From Micromonospora sp. WMMD1128 (lineage in GTDB: Bacteria; Actinomycetota; Actinomycetes; Mycobacteriales; Micromonosporaceae), in contig NZ_CP114902.1 in the NCBI RefSeq assembly GCF_027497235.1, positions 5,234,001 through 5,298,000 on the forward strand: a stretch of 64,000 nucleotides of DNA. The letters run 5' to 3'. Shown piece after piece: positions 16,432 to 25,645 of the stretch; the first letter of the stretch is position 1; every line of letters begins with the position of its first letter. Made by a program: the position numbers and the translations under genes. The notes below the pieces were generated by a model. It was not told the DNA's origin and searched no databases. It saw only the letters and a program-made list of their open reading frames with translations.

Positions 16432-17973
16432 GTGGGCGACCCGACCGTCGTGGTGGGTGTGGACATCGGCACCACGAGCAGCAAGGCGGTCGCGTTCGAC
16501 ACCGACGGGCGGCAACTGGCCAGCCACTCGATCGGCTACCCGCTTGAGGAGCCGAACCCGGGCTGGGCCGAGCAGGACCCGGACGCCATCTACGAGGCCG
16601 TGGTCGGCGTGATCCGCGCGGTCGTCGACGAGTTGGGCGCGCCGATCGCCGGCTTGTCGTTCAGCACCGCCATGCACAGCCTGATCGGGCTCGACGCCGA
16701 GGGCAACCCGCTCACCCCGTCGATCACCTGGGCCGACTCCCGAGCCAGCGCGCAGGCCGAGCGGCTCCGGGCCGCGCCGTCCGGGCTGGGCCTGCACCGG
16801 CGTACCGGCACCCCGGTGCACCCGATGGCACCCCTGCCCAAGCTGGTCTGGTTCGCCGAACAGGAGCCGAAGCTGCACGAGCGGGTCTCCCACTGGGTCG
16901 GCATCAAGGACCTCGTGTTGCGGCGGCTCGCCGAGGCGCTCGTCACCGACCACTCGGTCGCCTCCGCCACCGGTCTGATGGACATCCACCGGCTGGCCTG
17001 GGACACCGAGGCGCTGCGCATCGCCGGCATCACCGAGGAGCAGCTGCCCCAGCTCGTCCCCACCACTCACGTGCTGCCCGGGTTGACCGCCGAGGCGGCC
17101 CGGGCCACCGGCCTGCCGGCGAACACCCCGCTCGTGGTGGGCGCCGGCGACGGGCCGCTCGCCAACCTCGGGCTCGGCGCGGTGCGGCCCGGCGTGGTCG
17201 CCTGCTCGATCGGCACCAGCGGCGCGATGCGGGTGATGGTGGAACGCCCCGGCGTCGACCCGCTCGGCGGCGTCTTCTGCTATGCGCTCACCGAGGACCG
17301 GTGGGTGGTCGGCGGCGCGATCAACAACGGCGGGATCGTGCTCCAGTGGGCCCACGACGCGCTCGCCCCGGAGCTGGGCGAGCAGGCCGAGGAGGAACTG
17401 CTCGACCTGGCCGCGCAGGCGCCGGTCGGCTCCGGCGGGCTGATCATGCTGCCGTACCTGCTCTCCGAGCGTGCCCCGCACTGGAGCGCGCTGCCCCGCG
17501 GCGCGTACGTCGGGCTGACCCACGGCCACGGCCGCGCCCATCTGGTGCGGGCCGCGCTTGAGGGGGTCTGCCAGCAGCTCGCGCTGGTCCTGGCGTCGGT
17601 CCGCGCGGCCGGCAACGAGGTACGCGAGGTCCGCGCCAGCGGCGGCTTCGCCCGCAGCCCGCTGTGGCGGCAGATCCTCGCCGACGCGCTCGGCATGCCG
17701 GTGCGCTTCCCGGCCGGGCACGAGGGGTCCGGTTTCGGCGCCGCGCTGCTGGGCATGCAGGCGCTCGGTCTGATCCCCTCGATCGAGGTCGCCGCCGACC
17801 TGGTCCAGATCGACGAGACGGTCCGCCCCGACCCGGCCGCCGCCGCCACGTACGGTGCGCTGCTCCCGCTCTTCTCCGAGCTGTACGACGCGCTCGTGCC
17901 CACGTTCGCGTCGCTGCGACGGTTGGCCCCGAGCCTGCCGCCGGAGCCACCTCCCACCGCTCCTCCCCGCTGA
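16432..17973 (+). CDS. gntK: gluconokinase-type FGGY carbohydrate kinase
   Basis: 513 residues, FGGY architecture: N-terminal phosphate-binding VGVDIGTTSSKAVAFD, AMHSLIGLD, ITWADSRA, TPLVVGAGDGPLANLGLG, SIGTSGAMRV and the C-terminal RASGGFARSPLWRQILAD. Sequence style and the GntP-type permease immediately downstream point to D-gluconate phosphorylation feeding the pentose phosphate pathway. GTG at 16432 has GGAGGT 6 nt upstream. No GntR regulator is nearby. Confidence 0.85.
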   Translation: MGDPTVVVGVDIGTTSSKAVAFDTDGRQLASHSIGYPLEEPNPGWAEQDPDAIYEAVVGVIRAVVDELGAPIAGLSFSTAMHSLIGLDAEGNPLTPSITWADSRASAQAERLRAAPSGLGLHRRTGTPVHPMAPLPKLVWFAEQEPKLHERVSHWVGIKDLVLRRLAEALVTDHSVASATGLMDIHRLAWDTEALRIAGITEEQLPQLVPTTHVLPGLTAEAARATGLPANTPLVVGAGDGPLANLGLGAVRPGVVACSIGTSGAMRVMVERPGVDPLGGVFCYALTEDRWVVGGAINNGGIVLQWAHDALAPELGEQAEEELLDLAAQAPVGSGGLIMLPYLLSERAPHWSALPRGAYVGLTHGHGRAHLVRAALEGVCQQLALVLASVRAAGNEVREVRASGGFARSPLWRQILADALGMPVRFPAGHEGSGFGAALLGMQALGLIPSIEVAADLVQIDETVRPDPAAAATYGALLPLFSELYDALVPTFASLRRLAPSLPPEPPPTAPPR

Positions 17974-17995
17974 CCGAACAGAGGTCGTGATCGCC

Positions 17996-19513
17996 GTGGT
18001 AACACTGCTCGCCGCACCGGCGGAACCACTCACCAACGCCGGCAACACCCAACTCGTCCTCGCCGCGCTGCTCGGCATCGCCGCGGTGGTGCTGCTCATC
18101 GCGTGGGGCAAGGTGCACCCGTTCCTGGCCCTGATCCTCGGCGCGGCGGTGCTCGGCGTGGTCGCCGGCGTCGCCGCCGACAAGATCGTCACCTCGTTCA
18201 GCGGCGGGGTCGGGTCCACGGTCGGCGGGGTCGGCCTGCTGATCGCGCTCGGCGCGATGATCGGTGGCATGCTGGCCGAGTCGGGCGGGGCGGACGGCAT
18301 CGTCGAACGGGTGGTCGCCCGGGTCACCGGCGGCGCGTTGCCCTGGGCGATGGCCGGTGTGGCGGCGCTCATCGGCCTGCCGCTCTTCTTCGAGGTCGGC
18401 GTGGTGCTGCTGGTGCCGATCGTGCTGCTGGTGTCCCGCCGGGTCGACGTGCCGCTGATGAAGATCGGCATCCCGGCGCTGGCCGGCCTGTCGGTGCTGC
18501 ACGGCCTGGTGCCGCCGCACCCGGGCCCGCTTGTCGCGATCGACGCGCTCGGCGCCAACCTCGGTCAGACCCTCGCCTTCGGCCTGCTGGTGGCGATCCC
18601 CACGGTGATCATCGCCGGCCCGGTCTTCGGCAACTTCATCGCCCGGTACGTGCCGGCCACCGCGCCGGAGGCGCTGCTGCCCACCCGCCGCGACATCGCG
18701 GTCGCCGCCGATCGCAGCCCGACCCGTCCCGGGGACGGCCGGGCCGACGCCGACGGCGACCTGGTCACCGAGGACGACCTGATCAACCCTGGCGCCGGCC
18801 GTCCCGGCGCGTCGATCGACGAGCCGGTCGGGCCGCGCTCACGCCGCGCGCCGGCGCTCTGGGCCGCGGTGGTCACCGTGCTGCTGCCGGTGGCGCTCAT
18901 GCTGCTGCGGGCCATCGGTGAGCTGACCCTCGACGAGGGCACCGCCGGCCGCAAGACGCTGGACATCATCGGCACCCCGATCGTCGCCCTGCTCGCCGGC
19001 GTCATCTTCGCCATGATCTTCCTGGGCTACCGGACCGGCTTCAGCCGCAGCCAGGTCTCCGGCTTCCTGGGCGGCTCGCTGCCGGCGATCGCCGGCATCC
19101 TGCTGATCGTGGCCGCCGGTGGCGGCTTCAAGCAGGTGCTCGTCGACGCCGGTGTGGGCAACCTGGTCGCCGACGCCGCCGAGGGCGCCAACCTGTCGCC
19201 GCTGCTGCTCGGCTGGCTGGTCGCGGTCGGCATCCGGGTCGCCACCGGCTCGGCCACCGTCGCCACGATCACCGCCGCCGGCATCGTCGCGCCGTTGGCC
19301 GCCACGCTCCAGGGCCCCGAGGTGGCGCTGCTGGCCCTGGCGGTCGGCTGCGGGTCGCTGTTCTTCTCCCACGTCAACGACGCCGGCTTCTGGCTGGTCA
19401 AGGAGTACTTCGGCCTGACCGTCGGGCAGACCATCAAGAGCTGGTCGGTGATGGAGACCATCATCTCGGTGGTCGGTTTCCTCGGCGTCCTCCTGCTCGA
19501 CGTCTTCGTCTAG
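17996..19513 (+). CDS. gntP: GntP-family gluconate permease
   Basis: About 505 residues, 12-14 membrane segments, with GntP hallmarks GALPWAMAGVAALIGLPLFFEVGVVLL, LHGLVPPHPGPL, RVATGSATVATITAAGIVAP and SHVNDAGFWLVKEYFGL. Takes up gluconate or related sugar acids by proton symport for the kinase 22 nt upstream. The loop near residues 235-285 is long and charged. GTG 17996 is used; GTG 17987 is nearer to the weak GAGG. Confidence 0.88.
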   Translation: MVTLLAAPAEPLTNAGNTQLVLAALLGIAAVVLLIAWGKVHPFLALILGAAVLGVVAGVAADKIVTSFSGGVGSTVGGVGLLIALGAMIGGMLAESGGADGIVERVVARVTGGALPWAMAGVAALIGLPLFFEVGVVLLVPIVLLVSRRVDVPLMKIGIPALAGLSVLHGLVPPHPGPLVAIDALGANLGQTLAFGLLVAIPTVIIAGPVFGNFIARYVPATAPEALLPTRRDIAVAADRSPTRPGDGRADADGDLVTEDDLINPGAGRPGASIDEPVGPRSRRAPALWAAVVTVLLPVALMLLRAIGELTLDEGTAGRKTLDIIGTPIVALLAGVIFAMIFLGYRTGFSRSQVSGFLGGSLPAIAGILLIVAAGGGFKQVLVDAGVGNLVADAAEGANLSPLLLGWLVAVGIRVATGSATVATITAAGIVAPLAATLQGPEVALLALAVGCGSLFFSHVNDAGFWLVKEYFGLTVGQTIKSWSVMETIISVVGFLGVLLLDVFV

Positions 19514-19514
19514 C

Positions 19515-19580
19515 GCGGCTGCGGCTGCGGCTGCGGCTGCGGCTGCGGCTGCGGCTGCGGCTGCGGCTGCGGCTGCGGCT
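19515..19580. repeat. perfect GCGGCT hexanucleotide repeat, 11 units
   Basis: Eleven uninterrupted GCGGCT units begin one base after the permease stop. On the other strand it would give alanine runs, but no gene is supported there. Such a perfect microsatellite is prone to length variation and could alter the permease mRNA 3' end. Confidence 0.9.
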
Positions 19581-19617
19581 GGAACAACGAACGACGGGCG
19601 ACGGAGACCTGCGCGCC

Positions 19618-19729
19618 GCCTACAAACTTGATGGCGTAGATGGATCAGCATGTCAGCCATCGGCTCCCGCAAAACGGCGCGGCAGCACGGTCGCCATGCT
19701 GATCCATTCGCGCCATCAAGTTTGTAGGC
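19618..19729. repeat. 112-bp MITE-like inverted repeat
   Basis: Arms 19618-19652 and 19695-19729 are 35 bp and match at 32 positions after inversion; the 42-nt centre is 19653-19694. Base composition is less GC-rich than the surroundings. The outer ends read GCCTACAAACTTGATGG. No transposase is present. It may be a non-autonomous element, a REP-like palindrome or a strong hairpin after gntP. Confidence 0.7.
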
Positions 19730-19999
19730 AAAGCTCGCGCAGCTCCACCTCGGTCAGCCGGGCCGGCGGAGGGCCGGCGAAGGGCCGGCGGTGACCCAGG
19801 CACACGTCTCCGACCTGGGCGGCCCCGGCCCTCGGCAGACTGGTCAAGTGCGCCGCCTGGGTCCCGGCATCCACTCCACCGGCCTTTGGCCGCACGGCGG
19901 TCGAGGCCACAACCCGGACGCTCGCCGTGACCTGGTCGGCGTCCGGCTGAGAACCCCCGGCCGGTCGTCGTGCCACCGACTCGGGCCGCCCAGCCGGCG
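19730..19999. other. intergenic stretch without convincing gene
   Basis: About 270 bp between the inverted repeat and the TipA-like gene (486 bp in all from the gntP stop). A minus-strand frame running into the inverted repeat (ending ELRELCLQT) has no recognisable homology and no clear start. I see no other feature. Confidence 0.5.
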
Positions 20000-20758
20000 T
20001 CAGGCCCGGCTGATCGCGTTGGCGTGGATCGCCTCGTTCAGGTAGGCCGCCATCCCGGGCCGGATCGCCTCGAAGTACGCGGTGAACCGCGGGTCCGCCA
20101 CATACATGTCGGCCAGGCCGGTGTGGAGTTCCAGCGGGCAGTCGTACCACCACTCGGTGATGAGCTGCCGGTGCTCCTCGGCCAACGCCATCGCCTCCGG
20201 CCCGTCGGCCGGCGCGCCCGACTCCATCAGCGCGGCGAACCGCCGCCCCCAGTCCTCGTTCACCTCCTTGTTGCGCAGCCAGTCCTCCTTCGAGTAGCGG
20301 CTGGCCCGCTCCTGCGACTGCCGGTACGCATCCGTGTCACCCCAGCGCTGCTGGACCTCCTCGGCGTGGTCGTCCGGGTTGAAGTCCCCGAACACTTCGA
20401 ACCGCTCCTCCGGCGTCAACCTGATGTCCAACTTTCTCGCCTCCATCGCGCGTTCGATCGCCGCCACCATCTCCTGGAGCTTGCCGATCCGCCCGGACAG
20501 CAGCTCGTGCTGCCGGCGCAGGTGCGCCGCCGGGTCGGCGTGCGGGTCGTCCAGGATGCCGGCGATCTCGTCCAGCGGGAAACCCAGCTCGCGGTAGTAG
20601 CGGATGAGCTGAAGGCGGTCCAGGTCCGCGTCGTCGTAGCGGCGGTAGCCCGCCGGCGTGCGCCCGCTCGGCCGCAACAGCCCGATCTCGTCGTAGTGGT
20701 GCAGCGTGCGGACCGTCACCCGGGCCGCCCGCGCCACGTGTCCCACCGTGTACGCCAT
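20000..20758 (-). CDS. MerR-family regulator, TipA-like
   Basis: 252 residues. The MerR winged helix is at residues 1-70 (YTVGHVARAARVTVRTLHHYDEIGLLRPSGRTPAGYRRYDDADLDRL), then a dimerisation coiled coil (about 75-110), then a TipAS effector domain (about 120-252, with MALAEEHRQLITEWWYDCPLELHTGLADMYVADPRFTAYF). TipAL binds thiopeptide antibiotics covalently and activates transcription. A Cys is present in WWYDCP; whether it is the reactive Cys is not certain. ATG 20758 precedes the conserved MerR start. Confidence 0.9.
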   Translation of the reverse strand: MAYTVGHVARAARVTVRTLHHYDEIGLLRPSGRTPAGYRRYDDADLDRLQLIRYYRELGFPLDEIAGILDDPHADPAAHLRRQHELLSGRIGKLQEMVAAIERAMEARKLDIRLTPEERFEVFGDFNPDDHAEEVQQRWGDTDAYRQSQERASRYSKEDWLRNKEVNEDWGRRFAALMESGAPADGPEAMALAEEHRQLITEWWYDCPLELHTGLADMYVADPRFTAYFEAIRPGMAAYLNEAIHANAISRA

Positions 20759-20813
20759 GGTTCCCCTCCCTTCCGCCACCAAGGCTCCTGCCTCCCGCAG
20801 CGTGAGGGTCAAG

Positions 20814-23099
20814 TCACCCGGAGGAGATCTTTTCGTGGACAAGCGTGGGGAGCAGGTCGGGCAGGGCCGTTGGACGGCCGTACCGCCAGCCCTGACCCTG
20901 CCGGCAGCCGATCGCGGTGACCGCCGCGTGCTGCGCGCCGGTCTCCACCCCCTCGGCCACCACCGCCAGGTCGAACGCGCCGGCCAGCCGGTTGACCATC
21001 TCCACCGTGGCATACGCGCGGGCGTCGCCGGCATCCAACCGGGACACGAAGGAACGGTCGATCTTCAGCTCGGTGGCGGGGATCCGGTGCAGGTAGCTCA
21101 GCGAGGAGTAACCGGTGCCGAAGTCGTCGATGGCGATGCGGATGCCCAGGTCACGGAGCTGCGCCAGCCGGTCGAGCACCGCCTCGCTGCCCTCGATCAG
21201 CGCCGACTCGGTGAGTTCGAGCGTGAGCGCCCGGGGCGGCAGGCCGGCGGCGCCCATCGCGCCGGTGACCGTGGCGATCAGGTCGGGTCGGCACAGGTGG
21301 GCGGCGGCGATGTTCACCGCCACGGTCACCTCGGGCGCGCGCTCCCGCCAGGTCGCGGCGGCCCGGCACGCCTCGTGGATCACCCACCGGTCGATGGCCA
21401 GGATGAGCCCGGTCTCCTCGGCCAGCGGCAGGAACCGCGCCGGGGTGAGCACGCCGAGCCGGGGATGCCGCCAGCGGACCAACGCCTCGGCGCTGCGTAC
21501 CGTGCCGGTGGCCAGGTCGACGATGGGCTGGAACTCCATCAGCAGTTGACCCTCGTCGACCGCGCGGCGCAGGTCGGCGATCAACTCGGCCCGGCTGACC
21601 GCCGACTCGCGCAGCTCCGGCGTGCACGTCCGGTACGCGGACTTGCCGGCCGCCTTCGCCGCGTACATGGCGATGTCGGCGTCGCGGAGCAGGTCGGTGT
21701 GCGAGCTGTGCTGCGGGCCGTACTCGGCGATGCCGATGCTCGCCGACGGGTGGACGCCGAGGTCCTCCTCGCCGGGCAGCGGTTCGAGGGCGGCGAGCAG
21801 CCGGACGGCGAGTCGCTCGGGCGGCACCGGCCGGTCCCCGGCGACGAGCACGGCGAACTCGTCGCCGCCGAGCCGAGCGATCATCCCGTCCGGGCCGATC
21901 GCGTCCCGCATGCGCTCCGCGGTGGTGGTGAGCAGCCGGTCCCCGGCGGCGTGCCCGAACCGGTCGTTCACCTGCTTGAAGCCGTCCAGGTCGAGCAGCA
22001 CCACGGCGACCGGGCCGCCCTGGCGCAGCGCGCGGCGCAGCCGCCGGATGAAGGTCAGCCGGTTGGGCAGGCCGGTGAGCTGGTCGGAGTAGGCCAGCCG
22101 GCGCAGCCGGGCGACCAGCCGCAGGTTCTCGTTGGCGGCCAGCCCCTGCCGCAGCGCGAGCACCCCGAGCAGCGCCATCATGCCGACGAAGACCAGGTGC
22201 GGGGTCTGCCCGGTGGGTCGCCGGGACAGCATCACGGCCACGATCGCCCCGCCGACCGGCAGGTACGGCAAGGCGACCCGCCACCACGGCGGCAGCGGCG
22301 ACTCGCCGGCGGCGTCGTCCTCCCCCTCCCCGCCGCCCGGCGGCGGGTGGCCGGTGGCCAGGCCGACCAGCAGGTAGCTCAACGGCCAGCAGACGTCGAC
22401 CGGATGCCCCGGCGCGTAGTTGCCGTGCGCGACCAGGGAGACGTAGACCGCGTCGGCGCCGGCCCGGATGGCCAGGCCCGCGCCGATCAGGGTGAGCGCC
22501 CGCCACATCGGGCGGCCCGGCCCGGCGACCGCCACCAGGATGGTGAGCTGCATCAGGTCGAACATCGGGTAGAGCAGCCCGAACGTGCGCAGCGGATCCG
22601 ACACGTCGGAGTCGGCGAGGTCGCGGAACACCACCACCCAGCCGACCGGGATGAGGGCCAGCGCGACGATCACCCCGTCGAGCAGCGTACGGGCCTGTCC
22701 GACCAGGCTGCGCCCGCCGGCCCGGGAGAAGAGCAACGCGGCGGTGCCGGTGACGATCCCGGCGGTGAAGAGCCCACCGACAAGCGGCGTGTGGGGCAGC
22801 TCGATCCCACCGAGCCGCTCGACCGTCCACACCGTACGGCCGAGCGCGGCGAGCATCATGGTGACGGCGAGCAACGCCCAGAACCGCCGCAGGTTGACCG
22901 GATGCCGGCGGGCCGCGCCGACGCAGAGCACCGCCGCCCAGCTCGACACCGCCATCGCGCCGAGGTCGCTCACCAGGGCCGCGCCGGGCAGGCCGGCGAC
23001 CAGCCAGGCCATCTCCCCGAGTACGACGACGACGGCCGCGACGAGTCCGACACGGCCGGTGAGCGTTGGACGGGCCGGCGCCGCGGCGGCGAGGCTCAC
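20814..23099 (-). CDS. membrane GGDEF-EAL protein (cyclic-di-GMP turnover)
   Basis: 761 residues. Residues 1-320 hold about nine hydrophobic segments (MASE-like sensor). The diguanylate cyclase domain has an intact RLGGDEFAVL active site near residue 410, and the EAL phosphodiesterase domain follows (SAEALVRWRHPRLG, ELTESALIEG, IDDFGTGYSSLSYLHRIP, LKIDRSFV, AEGVET). Both activities could be functional; the EAL catalytic residues all look present. The gene stands alone, 55 bp downstream of the TipA-like gene on the same strand but too far to be coupled. Confidence 0.93.
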   Translation of the reverse strand: MSLAAAAPARPTLTGRVGLVAAVVVVLGEMAWLVAGLPGAALVSDLGAMAVSSWAAVLCVGAARRHPVNLRRFWALLAVTMMLAALGRTVWTVERLGGIELPHTPLVGGLFTAGIVTGTAALLFSRAGGRSLVGQARTLLDGVIVALALIPVGWVVVFRDLADSDVSDPLRTFGLLYPMFDLMQLTILVAVAGPGRPMWRALTLIGAGLAIRAGADAVYVSLVAHGNYAPGHPVDVCWPLSYLLVGLATGHPPPGGGEGEDDAAGESPLPPWWRVALPYLPVGGAIVAVMLSRRPTGQTPHLVFVGMMALLGVLALRQGLAANENLRLVARLRRLAYSDQLTGLPNRLTFIRRLRRALRQGGPVAVVLLDLDGFKQVNDRFGHAAGDRLLTTTAERMRDAIGPDGMIARLGGDEFAVLVAGDRPVPPERLAVRLLAALEPLPGEEDLGVHPSASIGIAEYGPQHSSHTDLLRDADIAMYAAKAAGKSAYRTCTPELRESAVSRAELIADLRRAVDEGQLLMEFQPIVDLATGTVRSAEALVRWRHPRLGVLTPARFLPLAEETGLILAIDRWVIHEACRAAATWRERAPEVTVAVNIAAAHLCRPDLIATVTGAMGAAGLPPRALTLELTESALIEGSEAVLDRLAQLRDLGIRIAIDDFGTGYSSLSYLHRIPATELKIDRSFVSRLDAGDARAYATVEMVNRLAGAFDLAVVAEGVETGAQHAAVTAIGCRQGQGWRYGRPTALPDLLPTLVHEKISSG

Positions 23100-23306
23100 G
23101 TCGTGCGGGGGGACAACGATGCGCTCCGGCTCTCTTCCAGACGTGCGCCCTCGGCGACGAGGACCGGACGGCGGACGACGAACGGCGCAAGCCTAGTCAG
23201 CACCGCGTGCCGCCGCCAGGGTCGTGGGGTGTCGGTCACCGGACGTGACGCGGGCCGCCTCAACCAGGTGGAGACGGCCCGCATCCTCAGTGGACTTCGG
23301 TGCCAG

Positions 23307-25523
23307 TCACCAGCGGCGGGTGCTGTCCGGCCAGGAGTCGTACGGCCGGGCGGAGAGGATCGCGTCCCATCCGCCGCTGGCCGTGCCGGTCGGCGTGTAC
23401 GCGGTCAGGTCGGCGCCGCTGCCGTCGTACGGCGAGGCGTCGAGGTAGCCGGTCACCACGCCGTTCGCGTCCCGCCGGTAGTAGGCGCCGTTGCCGGGCG
23501 AGAACATCGAGGTGAATCCACCCCAACCGCTGGCCGCCAGGTCACTCCGGGCCCACGGCGCGGTGCCCGCGGCCATCTTGTACATGGCGAGCTTGCTGTC
23601 GTTGGTGGTGCCGATGATCCGGTCCTTGCCGGCGGTCGCGAGCGTGGGCAGGTTGAAGCCGCCCCCGCTGTTGTAGACCGCCACGCCCACGAGGTCGGCG
23701 GCGACGGCCGGCTTCGCCTTGGTGACGGTGTAGCGGCGCAGGATCGAGCCGCCGGCGATGCCGTACAGGGTGCCGAACCCGTCGTAGGCCAGGCGGTCGT
23801 GCGTCCAGCCGCTGCCGGAGCCGGTGACGGCGGTGCGGGTGAACGTCAGCGGCTGGGTGCCGGTGACGTCGACCCGGTGGAGGGCAGCGCCGTCGGTGAC
23901 GAGCAGGGTGTCCGAGTTGAGCGTGGCCAGCGCCTTCGGGGTGAACCCGAGCGTGGCCTGGGAGACCGTGCTGGCCACCTTCTGACCGGTGACCGGGTCG
24001 AGCGCGGTGTAGGAGATCCGGCCGTCCGGCCGGGCGCCGAAGACCGACACGACGCCGGTCCACGGCCGGGCCGACAGCAGCACCTGGTCCCACCCGCTGG
24101 TGCTGACCGGGGTGCTGAACTTCGTCAGGTCGGCGCCGCTGCCGTCGACCGGGTTGGCGTCCCGGAACCGGTCCAGGCCCCCGGTCGAGGTGCGGGCGAA
24201 GTACCAGCCGCCGCCCGGCGACAGCACGTGGGTGTAGCCGGCCCAGCCGGTCGCCGCCAACGAACTGCGGGAGAACGACTCGCCGGCCACGGCCGCGCCG
24301 TTGATCCGATAGGACGTCAGCTCACCGGTGGCGACCTGGCCCATCACCCGTCCGGCAGCCGGCGAGGTCAGCGACACCTGGGTGAACCCGCTGTTGGCGA
24401 CCGTGACGGGGCGGGTCAGGTCGTCCCGGCTGGCCGGCTTCGCGGTGGTCACCGTGCGCCGGATCAGCTCCCCGTCCCGACTGTCGACGTAGTACAGCGA
24501 TCCGTAGCCGTCGTAGGTCATGTTGATGAAGGGTGACCAGCCCGGGTCCACCGAGACCACGTCGAAGGTCAACGGGTCGACGCCGGTGACGTCCACCCGG
24601 CGGAGACGACCGCCGCTGTCGATGACCAGGATGGTGTCGGCGTTCAGCGTGGCCATCGCCGTCGGCGTGAAGCCGAGCGTCGCCGCGGACACCCGGTTCG
24701 CGCGCAGCTCGCCGTTCGCCGCGTCGATCATGCCGTAGGTGAGCTGGCCGGCGGCGGTCAGGCCGAAGATCTGCACGTCGGCGGTCTGCTCGCGGATCCA
24801 CGCGCCCAGGTCGTCGACCCGGGTGACGGTGGCACCGTCGCGGGTCTCGGTCTCGCCGAGGCAGCCCTTCTGCCAGGCCGTGTTGCCGATCGCGGCGAGC
24901 TGCGCCGCGCCGCCCACGGTGCGGAACGCCGGACCGCCGGCGTCGCCCCGGCAGAGGGTGGCCCCGGCCGACGCGCCGGTGACGTCGGCGGTGGCCGCGT
25001 CGACGCCCTGCACGGTGAAGTCGGCCGCGTGCAGCCGGTCCGGCACCCACTCGGTGGCGGTGCGCCCGTAGCCGGCGATGGTGAGCGTCTCCGACGCGGT
25101 GGGCGCCGTGGTGGCGAGCGCGACCGGGGCGACGCCGGTGATCGGGTCGGCGAGCCGGAGCAGCGCCAGGTTGCGGTCCGGGTGCGGGAGGACGGCGACG
25201 GCGGCGCGCTCGTGACCGGCGGTGGAGGTCAGGTCGGTACGCCCGACGAGCACGGTGGTCGGGCGGGCCGGCGCCCCGGCGGCGGCCGGCGTGCTGCCGT
25301 CGGTGAGGCAGGACTTCGCGGTGACCACGAAACTCGGGTCGACGAGTGCGCCGGTGCAGGCGCGCAGGTCACCGAAGGTGATCTTGGCGGTGAAGGCGTG
25401 GACGCCGTCGGGCACCGGGGTGGCGCCGCTGACGGCCGAGGCGGCACCGCCGCCCAGCAGGGTCGAGACGGTGACCACGCCGAGGAGAGCGGCTCCCCAC
25501 CGGCGGGTGGCATGAACGTTCAA
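23307..25523 (-). CDS. secreted trypsin-fold pseudoprotease with two beta-propeller-like repeats
   Basis: 738 residues. The Sec signal peptide is WGAALLGVVTVSTLLGGGAASA, followed by an S1 protease-like domain (about 35-245). The catalytic His position reads VVTAKSC instead of TAAHC (near 69) and the Ser position reads CRGDAGGP instead of GDSGGP (near 193), so it should not cleave proteins. Two ~230-residue repeats follow (each with ATLGFTP, LRRVDVTG or LHRVDVTG, DGSGADLT, SGWD), resembling tachylectin-type sugar-binding propellers. TTG 25523 was chosen; GTG 25550 is possible. Likely a secreted binding protein. Confidence 0.8.
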   Translation of the reverse strand: MNVHATRRWGAALLGVVTVSTLLGGGAASAVSGATPVPDGVHAFTAKITFGDLRACTGALVDPSFVVTAKSCLTDGSTPAAAGAPARPTTVLVGRTDLTSTAGHERAAVAVLPHPDRNLALLRLADPITGVAPVALATTAPTASETLTIAGYGRTATEWVPDRLHAADFTVQGVDAATADVTGASAGATLCRGDAGGPAFRTVGGAAQLAAIGNTAWQKGCLGETETRDGATVTRVDDLGAWIREQTADVQIFGLTAAGQLTYGMIDAANGELRANRVSAATLGFTPTAMATLNADTILVIDSGGRLRRVDVTGVDPLTFDVVSVDPGWSPFINMTYDGYGSLYYVDSRDGELIRRTVTTAKPASRDDLTRPVTVANSGFTQVSLTSPAAGRVMGQVATGELTSYRINGAAVAGESFSRSSLAATGWAGYTHVLSPGGGWYFARTSTGGLDRFRDANPVDGSGADLTKFSTPVSTSGWDQVLLSARPWTGVVSVFGARPDGRISYTALDPVTGQKVASTVSQATLGFTPKALATLNSDTLLVTDGAALHRVDVTGTQPLTFTRTAVTGSGSGWTHDRLAYDGFGTLYGIAGGSILRRYTVTKAKPAVAADLVGVAVYNSGGGFNLPTLATAGKDRIIGTTNDSKLAMYKMAAGTAPWARSDLAASGWGGFTSMFSPGNGAYYRRDANGVVTGYLDASPYDGSGADLTAYTPTGTASGGWDAILSARPYDSWPDSTRRW

Positions 25524-25645
25524 CGAATCCCCCGTTGATCGGACCGGCACGGACCGGGGGCTCCGGTCCGGGTCCGCAGGATGTTAGCGGTCCGACACGC
25601 CGCGTGTTGCACGCCGGAACATAAGGGATCAAGAGCGGCATCCGC

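Noticed and set aside
16378..18558. Long minus-strand frame
   Set aside because: Antisense to the gluconokinase and permease genes.
18839..19672. Minus-strand frame with a polyalanine stretch
   Set aside because: The alanines come from the GCGGCT microsatellite; the rest is antisense to gntP.
20706..24536. Very long open frame on the plus strand (over 1200 codons)
   Set aside because: It lies opposite the TipA-like, GGDEF-EAL and pseudoprotease genes, has no domains and is a GC-bias shadow.
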